From contig NZ_BCPT01000002.1 in NCBI RefSeq assembly GCF_001544095.1, positions 244,420 to 308,419 on the forward strand: a DNA stretch of 64,000 nt, given 5' to 3'. Made by a program: the position numbers and the translations under genes. The stretch is from Enterococcus casseliflavus NBRC 100478 (GTDB lineage Bacteria > Bacillota > Bacilli > Lactobacillales > Enterococcaceae). The notes under the pieces are model-generated. The model had not been told where the DNA came from. It was given only the letters and a program-made list of their open reading frames with translations, and did not search any database. How positions within the stretch are numbered: position 1 is the stretch's first letter; each line of letters begins with the position of its first letter. This document shows, in pieces, positions 1 to 8,357 of this stretch.

Positions 1-946
1 TCACTTCAAACCCAAAAGTGTCGTCGATGATGCCTTGATCATACAAACGCAAATAATTGGCGGAAGTATTGCCTAACACCAATTGGCAGAAAAGATTCAA
101 CGCATTTTTGAAGCGCAAGAGCTCTCTTCCTGATTTCGGCAGTTTGTTCAAGTCTCCTTTGATCCCTAATACGCCTTTGGCACGTGTTACTGGCATGGTA
201 AGACTTGATTCTGCTTGAATATCGACAAAGGTTTCTTCAGGAAACTGGCGAATGATCGCCTGCGTTTCTGGAAAGGTCTTGGCCGCTTGATTGGTCCGAA
301 TCCACGCCATCGTTTCTTCAGGATCGATATTGCCTACCACAAAAAGCGTCATATTGCTTGGGTGATAGAAGGTATTGTAGCAAAGATACAAGTCTTCTGC
401 GGTGATCTGCGCAATGCTTTCCACCGTACCAGCGATATCGATATGCAAGGGGTGCTTCGGATACAGATTTTTGATGATGCCGAAAAACTGCTGCCAGTTT
501 GGATCGTCATCATACATTTGGATTTCTTGACCAATGATCCCTTTTTCTTTTTCGACGGTTTCTTCTGTGAAATACGGGGCTTGAACGAAATCGATCAACG
601 TTTCAAGGTTCAACTTGATTTGATCGGTTGCCGAAAAAAGGTAGCTGGTTTTCGTGAAACTGGTAAAGGCATTGGCAGAAGCCCCCTGCTGACCAAAGGT
701 TTGAAAGACATCGCCGTCTTCTTTTTCAAACAGTTTGTGCTCTAGAAAATGGGCAATGCCATCAGGGACTTGATGCAATGCTTCGGGTGAAAACCCGAAA
801 TGATTGTCGACAGAGCCATAGTTCGTACTGAAAAGTCCGTAAGTTTTATGGAAATCGGCTTTTGGCAGCAAATAAACTTTCAAGCCGTTTGGCAATACTT
901 CTTCATAAAGGGTCTCATTGATTTGCTGATAGACTTTTTTATTCAT
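1..946 (-). CDS. yfmH: M16 zinc peptidase-like protein YfmH (3' end outside window)
   Basis: Partial gene: 315 codons from ATG at 946 run off the left edge, so the C-terminus is not seen. The protein carries the inverted zinc motif HFLEH followed by a KLFE stretch at about residues 73-77, the mark of the M16 (insulinase-like) peptidase family, plus a downstream conserved segment with E in FTEETVEKE. In Bacillus the homologues belong to the set linked to 5-aminopentanol modification of EF-P; that role is family knowledge, not visible here. The start overlaps the stop of the upstream yfmF by 8 bases, so the two are translationally coupled and probably form a heterodimer of one active and one inactive subunit. 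Confidence 0.85.
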   Translation of the reverse strand, partial: MNKKVYQQINETLYEEVLPNGLKVYLLPKADFHKTYGLFSTNYGSVDNHFGFSPEALHQVPDGIAHFLEHKLFEKEDGDVFQTFGQQGASANAFTSFTKTSYLFSATDQIKLNLETLIDFVQAPYFTEETVEKEKGIIGQEIQMYDDDPNWQQFFGIIKNLYPKHPLHIDIAGTVESIAQITAEDLYLCYNTFYHPSNMTLFVVGNIDPEETMAWIRTNQAAKTFPETQAIIRQFPEETFVDIQAESSLTMPVTRAKGVLGIKGDLNKLPKSGRELLRFKNALNLFCQLVLGNTSANYLRLYDQGIIDDTFGFEV

Positions 947-2207
947 GGGTCGTCTCCTTATCCAGGAAGAATACAGCTTGCAAGGACACGTTTTGAGCCA
1001 ATGCTTGGACATCAGCCACGGTCACTTGTGCCAATTTCTGCATAAATTCATCTTCCGTCATTTTCGTATTCGGTACCCACTGATTCAGATAGGCTGTTTC
1101 GATCAGTGCTTGTGGGTTATCCAATGAAAGCAAGTACTGGTTTTTCAACATCGCTTTTGTTTGTGCCAGTTCTTCCGCGGTGACTTCGCCACGCTGCAAG
1201 CTTTGCAGCTGCTGTTCGATCAATTTGAAGACCTTGTCGCGGTTTTTGCCATCGATCCCTGTTTGGACCGACAAATACCCACGAAACGTATCGATACTAC
1301 TGGAAGCATAATACGCCAAACTTTCTTTCTCTCGGACATTCATAAACAGTTTGGAATGAGGGAATCCGCCAAACAACCCGTTGAAGACCATAAAGGCGAT
1401 CCGCTCGGCTTGGTCATAATACACGCCAGTATGATAGCCTAAGTTCAATTTGGCTTGGATGATTGGTTCCCGCAAGATTTTCTCGCGAATGATATTTTCC
1501 GCCGCTTGCTGATAAAAGACCGGCATTGCTTGGTCTGGCCGATCGGTAAAGGCCATGTTTTGGAAGAGCGCCGCAACTTCTGCTTCAACCACATCGCCGA
1601 TCACGAAAAGATCGATTTGATCATTGTCCATCATTGAGCGATAGGTTTGGTAAAGCTCTTTTGCGGTCACAGCTTCTAAGTCTTGGGGACGTCCAAAGCT
1701 CGGATACTTCTGATTCTGATCGTTTTCGAAATACAACTCTTGCAGCCCTAAAGAAGCCAATGCTTGCTTATCTTCTGCCACGCTGTTCATATAGGCGATC
1801 AAGTTGTGCTTTTCGATGGTGAAGTTCTTTTCTTCAAACTGTTCCTCGTGGGCATTCGGATGGAACAAAACTTCTGCTAAAAAAGCGGCTGCTTGCGGCA
1901 ATACTGCTTCATCTGACACGTACTTCCCGTTGACAAAGGACATCGCTGCATTGATTTGATGCAGATTGCCCCGTTTGTTAACATTCATACCAAAGCTGGC
2001 ACCGTAAAGCTCTGCCAGCTGACTGCTAAATGCGGTCTGTGTCGGATAAGCCAAACTAGTCGTTTCTAATAAACTGGTCAATAAGGTCCGTTTGGCGGTC
2101 ATTTCAGCCTGCAATGGTGCAGTAAACCGAACGAAAAAACGGATCGTTTTATACTTTTTGGTCGGTAGCACCGTTAACCGAACACCTTTTTTTAATTCAA
2201 TAGACAT
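939..2207 (-). CDS. yfmF: M16 peptidase-like partner protein YfmF (no zinc motif)
   Basis: 422 residues, full length for the family. It has the M16 fold signature regions (LTSLLETTS near residue 45, AELYGASFG near 68, then a second domain) but no HxxEH zinc motif where the active partner YfmH has one, so it is expected to be the non-catalytic subunit of the pair. The ATG at 2207 is preceded by AGAAGGGG at good spacing. It is the first gene of a two-gene unit with yfmH. Family knowledge ties the pair to EF-P 5-aminopentanol modification; an older name in B. subtilis is ymfF. Confidence 0.85.
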   Translation of the reverse strand: MSIELKKGVRLTVLPTKKYKTIRFFVRFTAPLQAEMTAKRTLLTSLLETTSLAYPTQTAFSSQLAELYGASFGMNVNKRGNLHQINAAMSFVNGKYVSDEAVLPQAAAFLAEVLFHPNAHEEQFEEKNFTIEKHNLIAYMNSVAEDKQALASLGLQELYFENDQNQKYPSFGRPQDLEAVTAKELYQTYRSMMDNDQIDLFVIGDVVEAEVAALFQNMAFTDRPDQAMPVFYQQAAENIIREKILREPIIQAKLNLGYHTGVYYDQAERIAFMVFNGLFGGFPHSKLFMNVREKESLAYYASSSIDTFRGYLSVQTGIDGKNRDKVFKLIEQQLQSLQRGEVTAEELAQTKAMLKNQYLLSLDNPQALIETAYLNQWVPNTKMTEDEFMQKLAQVTVADVQALAQNVSLQAVFFLDKETTHE

Positions 2208-2242
2208 GTGACACCCCTTCTAGAAGCAAAATTATCTCTTCA

Positions 2243-2251
2243 ATTATAGCA
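2243..2251 (-). promoter_or_regulatory. extended -10 promoter for yfmF-yfmH
   Basis: On the minus strand the sequence TGCTATAAT gives a perfect -10 hexamer with a TGn extension, about 35 bases before the yfmF start. No good -35 hexamer is seen at 17 bases. Confidence 0.5.
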
Positions 2252-2273
2252 TAGCTGACAAACTTTCTCCTCG

Positions 2274-2310
2274 GCTCGCTGATCAAACCTGCTGTAGCGA
2301 GCGTTTTTTT
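2274..2310 (+). terminator. hairpin plus T-run upstream of mscL
   Basis: GCTCGCT at 2274-2280 pairs with AGCGAGC at 2296-2302 across a 15-base loop and is followed by a run of T. It has the form of a plus-strand terminator but lies between two divergent genes, with no plus-strand gene upstream. It may block transcription entering mscL from the left. Confidence 0.4.
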
Positions 2311-2338
2311 TTATAAATCCCGCGTTTTTAGCTATACT
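2310..2338 (+). promoter_or_regulatory. possible mscL promoter
   Basis: TTTATA-17-TATACT; the -10 is good, the -35 is weak and overlaps the T-run of the preceding hairpin. Confidence 0.35.
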
Positions 2339-2368
2339 GTCAGTAAGATTTAGAAGGGAGGATACAGG

Positions 2369-2815
2369 ATGATTAAAGAATTTAAAGAATTTATTTTACG
2401 GGGAAACGTCATTGACTTGGCGATCGGGGTCGTGATCGGGAGTGCCTTCACCGCAATCGTCACTAGTTTAGTTGAAGGATTGCTGACACCATTGGTTTCA
2501 TGGATCTTATCACTCTTTGGTAACGCCGATGCCTTTTCTGGCTTGGTCTTTGAACCAGCCAAAAATGTGGTCTTTGATTTCGGCCGCGTAATTACTGCCA
2601 TTATTACGTTCTTGATTACCGCATTTGTCTTGTTCTTGATTGTCAAAGCAGTCAACAAACTACGCAATCTGAAACAACAACCTGAGGAAGAAGAAGTACC
2701 AGAAGTCACTGCAGAGGATTATTTAGAAGAGATACGTGACCTTCTAAAAGCGCAAACGCCTCCTGCCAACACTGTTGATCCACGTCCAACATCATTGGAT
2801 GATACGATCCGATAA
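2369..2815 (+). CDS. mscL: large-conductance mechanosensitive channel MscL
   Basis: 148 residues. The N-terminal amphipathic segment with EFKEFILRGNVIDLAIGVVIG is the MscL signature, followed by two membrane helices (about residues 15-42 and 66-94) and a charged C-terminal bundle. It forms a pentameric channel in the membrane that opens at high membrane tension to release solutes during osmotic downshock. ATG 2369 has AGAAGGGAGG upstream. It is a single-gene unit, ending in a terminator shared with the convergent acetyltransferase gene. The C-terminal region is rich in Glu and Pro, somewhat longer than the E. coli protein. Confidence 0.95.
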   Translation: MIKEFKEFILRGNVIDLAIGVVIGSAFTAIVTSLVEGLLTPLVSWILSLFGNADAFSGLVFEPAKNVVFDFGRVITAIITFLITAFVLFLIVKAVNKLRNLKQQPEEEEVPEVTAEDYLEEIRDLLKAQTPPANTVDPRPTSLDDTIR

Positions 2816-2888
2816 AAAAACGGCTCTTAGTCAATAAGGTCGAAAGAAGCGATTCGGATTCATCCGATCCATCAATCATAGCGCTAAA

Positions 2889-2940
2889 AGAAGCAAGCAC
2901 GCGAACCTCGCTAGAGAGTCGCTGTGCTTGCTTCTTTTTT
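2889..2940. terminator. terminator between mscL and the GNAT gene
   Basis: A 12-bp perfect stem (2889-2900 with 2924-2935) is followed by T residues on the plus strand. The right arm lies inside the last codons of the convergent GNAT gene. Confidence 0.75.
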
Positions 2941-3363
2941 CATCCCGACATGCAGGATCCCGTCTTCATAAAAAGGCGGTGTAATGGTTTTAAAGCCATA
3001 CTGGCCGTAGAATTTTTCTAAGTGGGCTTGTGCTTCGATCTCAATAGGCAAAGCTGGATAACACTGCTCAATGCGATGCAAAACTTCTTTGATCAGACGA
3101 TGGCCTTCTTTTTGCCCCCGGTATGCTGGTGCCACAATGACCCGACCAAAATGCACCGTTTGTTCCTGCTGGAAAATACGGGCGTAGGAAACGATCTGCC
3201 CTTCCTCATCAAGGGCCCATAAATGTTTTGCTTGTGCATCGATCGCATCGATCTCTTGATACGCACACGCTTGTTCCACCACAAAAACCGCTGTACGCAA
3301 ACGGGCAAGCTGATAAAACTCCACCCCAGTCATTTCCCCTAACTCTTTTAGAAAAAACGCCAT
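2911..3363 (-). CDS. GNAT family N-acetyltransferase (ElaA-like)
   Basis: 150 residues from ATG 3363, chosen over a longer in-frame start at 3456 because AAGGAGTG lies just upstream and the upstream part is the veg terminator. The acetyl-CoA binding region is seen as a V-x-P-x-x-RGQKEGHRL segment at about residues 80-95, followed by the C-terminal FYGQYGFK typical of GNAT enzymes. The whole arrangement resembles the ElaA group, whose substrate is not known. The gene sits between mscL (convergent) and veg (same strand, separated by a terminator), so it is probably transcribed alone or by read-through. Confidence 0.8.
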   Translation of the reverse strand: MAFFLKELGEMTGVEFYQLARLRTAVFVVEQACAYQEIDAIDAQAKHLWALDEEGQIVSYARIFQQEQTVHFGRVIVAPAYRGQKEGHRLIKEVLHRIEQCYPALPIEIEAQAHLEKFYGQYGFKTITPPFYEDGILHVGMKKEASTATL

Positions 3364-3390
3364 CCCATCACTCCTTATCTTATTGAACCA

Positions 3391-3418
3391 AAAAAGAGTC
3401 AACAAAGTGTCAACTCTT
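3391..3418 (-). terminator. veg terminator
   Basis: On the minus strand an 11-bp stem with two G-U pairs (3408-3418 with 3394-3404, loop of 3) is followed by a T-run. It lies 6 bases after the veg stop. Confidence 0.8.
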
Positions 3419-3424
3419 CTTGTT

Positions 3425-3670
3425 TCAAACAGCTTCTGATAAAAATTCAATCTCAACAGTTCTGGTTAAAATATCTGAATAACTATAAGAAACCCGCTCG
3501 AATGAATTCTCATTTGGATCCAAATCTACAACAAAAACTGAAGGATAAGTTTCTGTCAAAACGCCGCGACGTTCAGTTTGACGCTTACGTCCAGTCTGAG
3601 CAACTAGCATAATCTCACTACCGATACGGCCTTCTAAATCTTTCTTGATCGTAGCTAAAGTTGTTGGCAT
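3425..3670 (-). CDS. veg: Veg family protein
   Basis: 81 residues from ATG 3670, preceded by GAGGTG. The longer ORF from 3727 is ruled out because its start lies at or before the promoter. The sequence has the family core ETYPSVFVVDLDPNENSFERV and SYSYSDILT, nearly identical in layout to B. subtilis Veg. Veg is a small cytoplasmic protein reported in B. subtilis to stimulate biofilm genes; its biochemical action is not settled. It is transcribed alone from a strong promoter with its own terminator, as in Bacillus, where veg is one of the most active vegetative promoters. Confidence 0.9.
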   Translation of the reverse strand: MPTTLATIKKDLEGRIGSEIMLVAQTGRKRQTERRGVLTETYPSVFVVDLDPNENSFERVSYSYSDILTRTVEIEFLSEAV

Positions 3671-3689
3671 CGCATTCACCTCGAGCATC

Positions 3690-3718
3690 ATCATACCACG
3701 AAAAGCAGAAAATTTCAA
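3690..3718 (-). promoter_or_regulatory. strong sigma-A promoter of veg
   Basis: TTGAAA-17-TATGAT on the minus strand, 20 bases before the veg start codon, giving a very short leader. Confidence 0.8.
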
Positions 3719-3757
3719 GTTTACCATAAAATAATTCTACTTTCAATAAGATTTTTG

Positions 3758-4321
3758 TTAAACACCCTTGATAAGCGCTATCAACTTTGTCCGACCGCGA
3801 CTGAAAGCGCTTTTTATTTTTTCATAAGGCAGCTTTTCTTGAGCGGCAATCTGATCAAGTTCTAATCCTTTTAAATAATTCATTATAACCATTCGTTCTA
3901 AAGACGATAAACTTTTCGGATACTCTGCCAACGATTCATTAACGAACAAGTAGGTCTCTGCAGTTTCCGCACAGCGATTATGATCGGTCAAAAACCGATT
4001 GCCTTCTTGTAAAAGCTTTTCTTCCAGCGAGCAGGCATCGACTTGGGCTTTGCGTTTTTGGGCATGCTGCGCCCGCAACAGGCTGCAGATACGGTTCTCA
4101 AAGGAACGCTTAAACAAGATACCGATGGTCGTTCCTTTGTCCTTATCGTAAGTCTTTAGACACTTATTAAAAACGATCCTGCCTTCTTGCAGCCAATCGT
4201 CTAAGTCATAATCCCGCAGATAATATTTTTTATGCAAAATCTCAACGATCGGTCGATATTTTCTGAACAACTCTTCAAATCTATCTGAACGGTGCGATAC
4301 TTGTCTTTCCTTTGTGCGCAT
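3758..4321 (-). CDS. sigH: SigH/ComX-like sigma-70 family sigma factor
   Basis: 187 residues from ATG 4321 with AAAGGAG upstream. Region 2 is seen in DLDDWLQEGRIVFNKCLKTYDK (about residues 40-61, shown in part) followed by a helix that would read the -10 element; region 4 lies at the C-terminus (LERMVIMNYLKGLELDQIAA then a helix-turn-helix with SAFSRGRTKL). There is no region 1 or 3, as in the small alternative sigma factors. The position after rae1 is where the SigH-like gene sits in E. faecalis and B. subtilis. In enterococci its regulon is poorly known; competence-type control is an inference from family. Its ribosome binding site lies in a hairpin (see separate entry). Confidence 0.8.
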   Translation of the reverse strand: MRTKERQVSHRSDRFEELFRKYRPIVEILHKKYYLRDYDLDDWLQEGRIVFNKCLKTYDKDKGTTIGILFKRSFENRICSLLRAQHAQKRKAQVDACSLEEKLLQEGNRFLTDHNRCAETAETYLFVNESLAEYPKSLSSLERMVIMNYLKGLELDQIAAQEKLPYEKIKSAFSRGRTKLIALIKGV

Positions 4322-4329
4322 CGAGATCA

Positions 4330-4365
4330 CTCCTTTTGTTTTTGCTTCATTTGCTACAAAAGGAG
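4330..4365 (-). promoter_or_regulatory. hairpin sequestering the sigH ribosome binding site
   Basis: A perfect 10-bp inverted repeat: CTCCTTTTGT (4365-4356 on the minus strand) and ACAAAAGGAG (4339-4330), loop of 16 bases. The 3' arm contains the complete Shine-Dalgarno AAAGGAG of sigH, 8 bases before its ATG. Pairing would block translation initiation. Confidence 0.55.
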
Positions 4366-4416
4366 CGTATCATAAATGGCTGGGACATCTTCTAATTTAC
4401 CAGACCAACTTTGTCC

Positions 4417-4935
4417 CTAACTAAGGTCTTGCAATTTCTTTTCAAGTTCGGCTAATTGTTCAGGTGACCAAGGGGAATTGCGTCGGAAATTTTCAAATCG
4501 CAAGTCGGTTTGATGCTCGTGGATGTCTTTTTCCGTTTTTTCCACGCTTTTGTACAATTCCCGTGCCGAAGTTCGCAAAGCACCTTGAGAGAAGATCACC
4601 CACTGTTCGGCTAAATCGCTGGTAGCGACGGTGACTTGCGTCAATCGATTGTTTAATTCACCAGCGATTCGTTCGATGTAGCTGTCGGCGGTCTCTCCTT
4701 CTTCGGTAAAAATAACTTCCAGCTGATATTTGGTGTAACTTTGGGTCACACCAGGCACCAGTTGGGCATCAAAAACAACGATGATTTTCAACCCTTCATA
4801 TTTTGCATAATTCGACAGCCGATTCAGTAAGGCTTCTCGGGCATCTTCTAAACGGTCCTGATTTTTCAAAAGAACCAGCTCCGGCCAAGCGCCAATCATA
4901 TTGTAGCCATCCACGATCAGCAAAGGGGTTTTCAT
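4417..4935 (-). CDS. rae1: NYN-domain ribosome-associated endoribonuclease Rae1 (YacP)
   Basis: 172 residues. The PIN/NYN fold is shown by the acidic residues in LLIVDGYNMIG (D9), IIVVFDAQ (D55), the EGETADSYIERI segment and ATSDLAEQ, which together make the metal site. In B. subtilis Rae1 enters the ribosomal A site and cuts mRNA. The start overlaps the rlmB stop by ATGA, so it is coupled in the cysE-cysS-mrnC-rlmB-rae1 operon. The inverted repeat GGGACA/TGTCCC spans its stop codon but has no T-run, so transcription may continue into sigH. Confidence 0.85.
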   Translation of the reverse strand: MKTPLLIVDGYNMIGAWPELVLLKNQDRLEDAREALLNRLSNYAKYEGLKIIVVFDAQLVPGVTQSYTKYQLEVIFTEEGETADSYIERIAGELNNRLTQVTVATSDLAEQWVIFSQGALRTSARELYKSVEKTEKDIHEHQTDLRFENFRRNSPWSPEQLAELEKKLQDLS

Positions 4936-5771
4936 TGGGACGCCCCATTTCGGCTAGTAAAGGCCTGATACATCAACAAGCCTGCCGCCACACTGGCATT
5001 TAAGCTCTGCACGTGCCCAGTCATTGGGATCGTCAGCATTTGATCCACTTCTTTTTTCAAACCTTCCCCCATGCCGCGACCTTCGTTGCCGATGATCAAA
5101 CCGACCGCCCCTTGGGCATTCCATGTGCGGTAATCACTGCCACTCATATCAGTACCGAAGATCCAAAAACCAGCTTTTTTCAGCTGCTGGACTGCTTGGG
5201 TCAAGTTGGTCACACGGGCCACAGGGATATGTTCCACTGCGCCGGTCGACGTTTTCACCACGATCGGCGTGATCCCCACCGCACGGTGTTTTGGAATGAT
5301 GATCCCGTCTACGCCGCTGGCATCAGCGGTTCGCATGATGGATCCGAAATTATGGGGATCTTCTAGATTATCTAAAATCAGATACAGCGGCTGTTCTTTC
5401 GTTTGGGCCAACAATTCATCCAAGGTCAAATACTGATAAGGGGTGATCGCCAAGATCATGCCTTGATGGACCCCTTGGTCACTCATCGTATCCAGCTTTT
5501 GTTTTGGCACCCATTTGACCGGAACTGCCTGTTCCCGCGCCATTTCTTTCAAACGATCGATTTTTTCTCCCCGTGCTTCTTCGGAAAGAAACAGCTTGTT
5601 GCCTCGCCCTTCTTTCAAGGCTTCAGCAACCGCATGATAGCCGAAGACAAAATTATCTTCGATGGCTTCTCCAGCGGCTTCTTTGCGGCGATCCGGTCTA
5701 TTTTCTTGTCTGGCTTCTGATCGGCCAGCTGTTTTTTTATTTGGACGCTTTCTTTGCGGTTTTTCTCGCAT
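4932..5771 (-). CDS. rlmB: 23S rRNA (guanosine-2'-O-)-methyltransferase RlmB
   Basis: 279 residues of the SpoU/TrmH (SPOUT) class. After a basic, low-complexity N-terminal tail of about 40 residues comes the substrate-binding domain ([13 protein letters not shown]) and then the knotted SAM domain with motifs [26 protein letters not shown] and SLNASVAAG. It methylates the 2'-O of the conserved G near 2251 of 23S rRNA. ATG 5771 has AGGAG upstream and lies inside the last codons of mrnC (35-base overlap). The tail rich in Lys/Arg probably helps RNA binding. Confidence 0.9.
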   Translation of the reverse strand: MREKPQRKRPNKKTAGRSEARQENRPDRRKEAAGEAIEDNFVFGYHAVAEALKEGRGNKLFLSEEARGEKIDRLKEMAREQAVPVKWVPKQKLDTMSDQGVHQGMILAITPYQYLTLDELLAQTKEQPLYLILDNLEDPHNFGSIMRTADASGVDGIIIPKHRAVGITPIVVKTSTGAVEHIPVARVTNLTQAVQQLKKAGFWIFGTDMSGSDYRTWNAQGAVGLIIGNEGRGMGEGLKKEVDQMLTIPMTGHVQSLNASVAAGLLMYQAFTSRNGASQ

Positions 5772-6159
5772 CTTCTTCTCCTACTTTCTTTATACACCAG
5801 TCTATTAGCTCGTCTAAGCGTTCTTTTTGCTGCGTGAGGTGCAAATACCCGATCAGCGATTCAAAGCCAGTAGCGATACGATACGTCGTGACATCGGCAT
5901 TTTTGGCACCCGTATGGCTTTTACTATTACGGCCGCGGCGGTAAAAATCATGTTCTTCTTCGGTCAGGATCTCTTCATCCAACATCTTTTGGATCAATGC
6001 CGCTTGGGCTTTGGCCGACACATAGTGGGTCGCCATATGGTGCAGTTGGTTCGGGCGGGTTTGGCCTTGGGCGACTAAATAATCGCGAATATAGACTTCA
6101 TAGACCGCATCCCCCACATAGGCCAATGCCAAACCATTCAATTGTTTATAATCTCTCAT
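5737..6159 (-). CDS. mrnC: Mini-ribonuclease 3 (MrnC)
   Basis: 140 residues from ATG 6159, whose ATGA overlaps the cysS stop; an ATG 15 bases earlier is less likely because GGAG fits 6159. The protein is an RNase III catalytic domain without the double-stranded RNA binding domain: [19 protein letters not shown] holds the catalytic acidic residues and the RRGRNSKSH loop is conserved in the family. It processes the 23S rRNA termini. The position directly after cysS is the usual one in Firmicutes. Confidence 0.92.
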   Translation of the reverse strand: MRDYKQLNGLALAYVGDAVYEVYIRDYLVAQGQTRPNQLHHMATHYVSAKAQAALIQKMLDEEILTEEEHDFYRRGRNSKSHTGAKNADVTTYRIATGFESLIGYLHLTQQKERLDELIDWCIKKVGEEDARKTAKKASK

Positions 6160-7568
6160 GCTTCTCGTCTCCATCGGGTTCCTTGCGGGGTATCTTCTAA
6201 GATGATCCCTTGTTCTTTCAACTCATCACGGATTTGGTCGCTGCGGGCAAAATCTTTGGCTTTGCGGGCGGCGATCCGTTCATTGATCAGCTGTTCGATT
6301 TCTTCATCCAGCAATTCTTCGGATACAAAATAAATCCCGAAAATCGTCAGCCATTCGCTGAATTTGGCTAATCCAGCGGCTAATAAAGCCAAATCTGTTT
6401 CTGGGTCTTCGCTAGCTAAGTTCAGCCACTTCGCCAATTCATAGACCACAGTGATCCCGTTAGCCGCATTGAAATCGTCGTCCATTTCTTTGACGAAACG
6501 TTCTTCAAATTCTTCAAGAACCGCTTCATTGACTTCCTCATCGCTGGCTTGATAATGACTGCTATTCAAGCGGAATTTGGCATTTTCATAGGTCGTCCGC
6601 AATTTTTGCAGGTTGGTTTGTGCTTCATGCAAGGTAGTCTCACTGTATTTGATTGGTCGGCGATATTGGGTCGTTGCCAAAAAGAAACGCAGCACCTGCG
6701 GATCAACTTTTTTGACCATCTCATGCACCGTGACGAAGTTGCCCAGTGACTTACTCATTTTTTCTTCATCTTCACCGATCGTCACATAGCCGTTATGCAT
6801 CCAATAGTTGGCAAAGGTCTTGCCAGTTTTCGCCTCGCTTTGGGCGATCTCATTTTCATGATGCGGGAAGGTCAAGTCTTGTCCGCCTCCATGAATATCG
6901 ATGGTCTCGCCTAGGTGTTTGGTCGCCATCACCGAGCATTCGATATGCCAGCCAGGACGACCGGCTCCCCAAGGAGATTCCCAAGCGATCTCATCGCCTT
7001 TTGCCGCTTTCCACAAAGCAAAATCCAACGGATCTTCCTTGATTTTTTGTTCTTCACCGGTCCGCTGGCTTGCGCCGACTTCCAGCTCATCGATGGATTG
7101 ATCGCTTAATTGCCCATAGTGAGCAAATTTACGGGTACGGTAATAAACATCGCCATTGACTGGATAGGCATAGCCTTTTTCTACAAGAGCAGCAATAAAG
7201 GCAATGATGTCTTCGATATGATCCATCACACGAGGATTCATCGTAGCAGGTTTGACGTTCAGCGCTGCGGTATCTTCATTGAAGGCGTTGATAAAACGCT
7301 CTGCCACTTCTGGGGCCGTCGTGCCTAATTCTTTTGCCGCACGAATGATTTTATCATCGACATCGGTAATATTCATCAAATAGTCCACTGTATAGCCGCG
7401 GTATTCAAAATAACGGCGTACGGTATCAAACGACACAGTACTGCGGCCATTCCCGATATGGATGTAGTTATAGACGGTGGGTCCGCAAACATACATTTTT
7501 ACTTTTTTTTCTTCTAATGGCTGAAACACTTCTTTTTCCCGTGTCAGCGTATTATAGATTTTAATCAT
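6156..7568 (-). CDS. cysS: cysteine--tRNA ligase
   Basis: 470 residues, class I synthetase. Seen: the HIGH-type motif YIHIGNGRS near residue 35, the zinc site residues (C in [11 protein letters not shown] in HIECSVMA, then HENE), and KMSKSLGNF near residue 267. It charges tRNA-Cys with cysteine. The start overlaps the end of cysE by 8 bases. Placing the cysteine-making enzyme and the cysteine-using synthetase under one T-box lets uncharged tRNA-Cys raise both. Confidence 0.95.
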   Translation of the reverse strand: MIKIYNTLTREKEVFQPLEEKKVKMYVCGPTVYNYIHIGNGRSTVSFDTVRRYFEYRGYTVDYLMNITDVDDKIIRAAKELGTTAPEVAERFINAFNEDTAALNVKPATMNPRVMDHIEDIIAFIAALVEKGYAYPVNGDVYYRTRKFAHYGQLSDQSIDELEVGASQRTGEEQKIKEDPLDFALWKAAKGDEIAWESPWGAGRPGWHIECSVMATKHLGETIDIHGGGQDLTFPHHENEIAQSEAKTGKTFANYWMHNGYVTIGEDEEKMSKSLGNFVTVHEMVKKVDPQVLRFFLATTQYRRPIKYSETTLHEAQTNLQKLRTTYENAKFRLNSSHYQASDEEVNEAVLEEFEERFVKEMDDDFNAANGITVVYELAKWLNLASEDPETDLALLAAGLAKFSEWLTIFGIYFVSEELLDEEIEQLINERIAARKAKDFARSDQIRDELKEQGIILEDTPQGTRWRREA

Positions 7569-8097
7569 CGTGGGTAACCTTCTTTCCTTTGATTCGAACG
7601 ATCTTTGCTGGGATTCCGACAGCAGTTGCTTCTGCGGGGATATCCTTCAAAACCACTGCATTGGCGCCGATCTTTGCACGCTCACCGATCGTGACAGGGC
7701 CTAAGATCTGCGCATGGGCTGAGAGAAACGCACCGGTTTTAACCGTGGGATGACGCTTGCCCCGCTCTTTGCCGGTTCCCCCTAAGGTGACCCCATGAAA
7801 CAAGACGACATCATCTTCAATGATCGCCGTTTCCCCGATCACGACGCCCATCCCATGATCGATAAAGACCCCTTGGCCGATCTGCGCACCAGGATGAATT
7901 TCGATCCCAGTCAAGAAACGCCAAAACTGGGCCGTCAGTTTTGCCAAAAAATACCAGCGATGCTGAAACAAAAAATGCGACCAACGATGCCAAAACAAGG
8001 CATGAAATCCTGGGTATGTGATGATGATCTCCAACGTTGATCGTACCGATGGATCATGTTTTTTTGTTGCCGCAATTGCTTTTTTGAACCAAGTCAT
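7561..8097 (-). CDS. cysE: serine O-acetyltransferase
   Basis: 178 residues from ATG 8097 with TAGGTGAG upstream. A longer in-frame reading from 8277 is only translation of the T-box leader. The protein is a left-handed beta helix acyltransferase: hexapeptide repeats occur from about residue 67 ([46 protein letters not shown]), with the catalytic H in the FIDHGMG and LFHGVTLGG segments. It makes O-acetylserine, the precursor of cysteine. It lacks part of the N-terminal helical domain found in the E. coli enzyme, as usual for Firmicutes. Confidence 0.92.
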   Translation of the reverse strand: MTWFKKAIAATKKHDPSVRSTLEIIITYPGFHALFWHRWSHFLFQHRWYFLAKLTAQFWRFLTGIEIHPGAQIGQGVFIDHGMGVVIGETAIIEDDVVLFHGVTLGGTGKERGKRHPTVKTGAFLSAHAQILGPVTIGERAKIGANAVVLKDIPAEATAVGIPAKIVRIKGKKVTHDD

Positions 8098-8130
8098 CTT
8101 CTCACCTACTTTATCCAAACTTCTTGATAC

Positions 8131-8320
8131 GAAAAAAGCGTCTTTCAAATAAGTTTCCTTATTCAAAAGACGCTTTTTTGCGTGGTCCCACTTTTGTTCG
8201 CAGTTCGGCACTGCCTTCAAGCGGGTAACGTCCGCTGCTTCGTCTTTGACTTGCGCCAAAGCCACTCCTAGGTGCATTTCCTAGCCTTTTTTGACCACTC
8301 TCACCTTCCGTGGTCTCTCT
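8131..8320 (-). promoter_or_regulatory. T-box riboswitch, cysteine specific
   Basis: On the minus strand: a Stem I region with GGTGAGAG, a TGC (Cys) triplet in the specifier position after GGAAA near 8269, the T-box antiterminator core AAGTGGGACCACGC near 8180-8193, and a terminator stem AAAAAAGCGTCTTT/AAAGACGCTTTTTT at 8131-8178. Uncharged tRNA-Cys should favour read-through into cysE-cysS. Confidence 0.9.
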
Positions 8321-8357
8321 GAAAAAAATCGGCTAGTACTTCGTCTATTCGCTGTGT

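Noticed and set aside
8098..8277. 60-residue N-terminal extension of CysE
   Set aside because: It is only translation of the cysteine T-box leader and terminator; ATG 8097 has the ribosome binding site.
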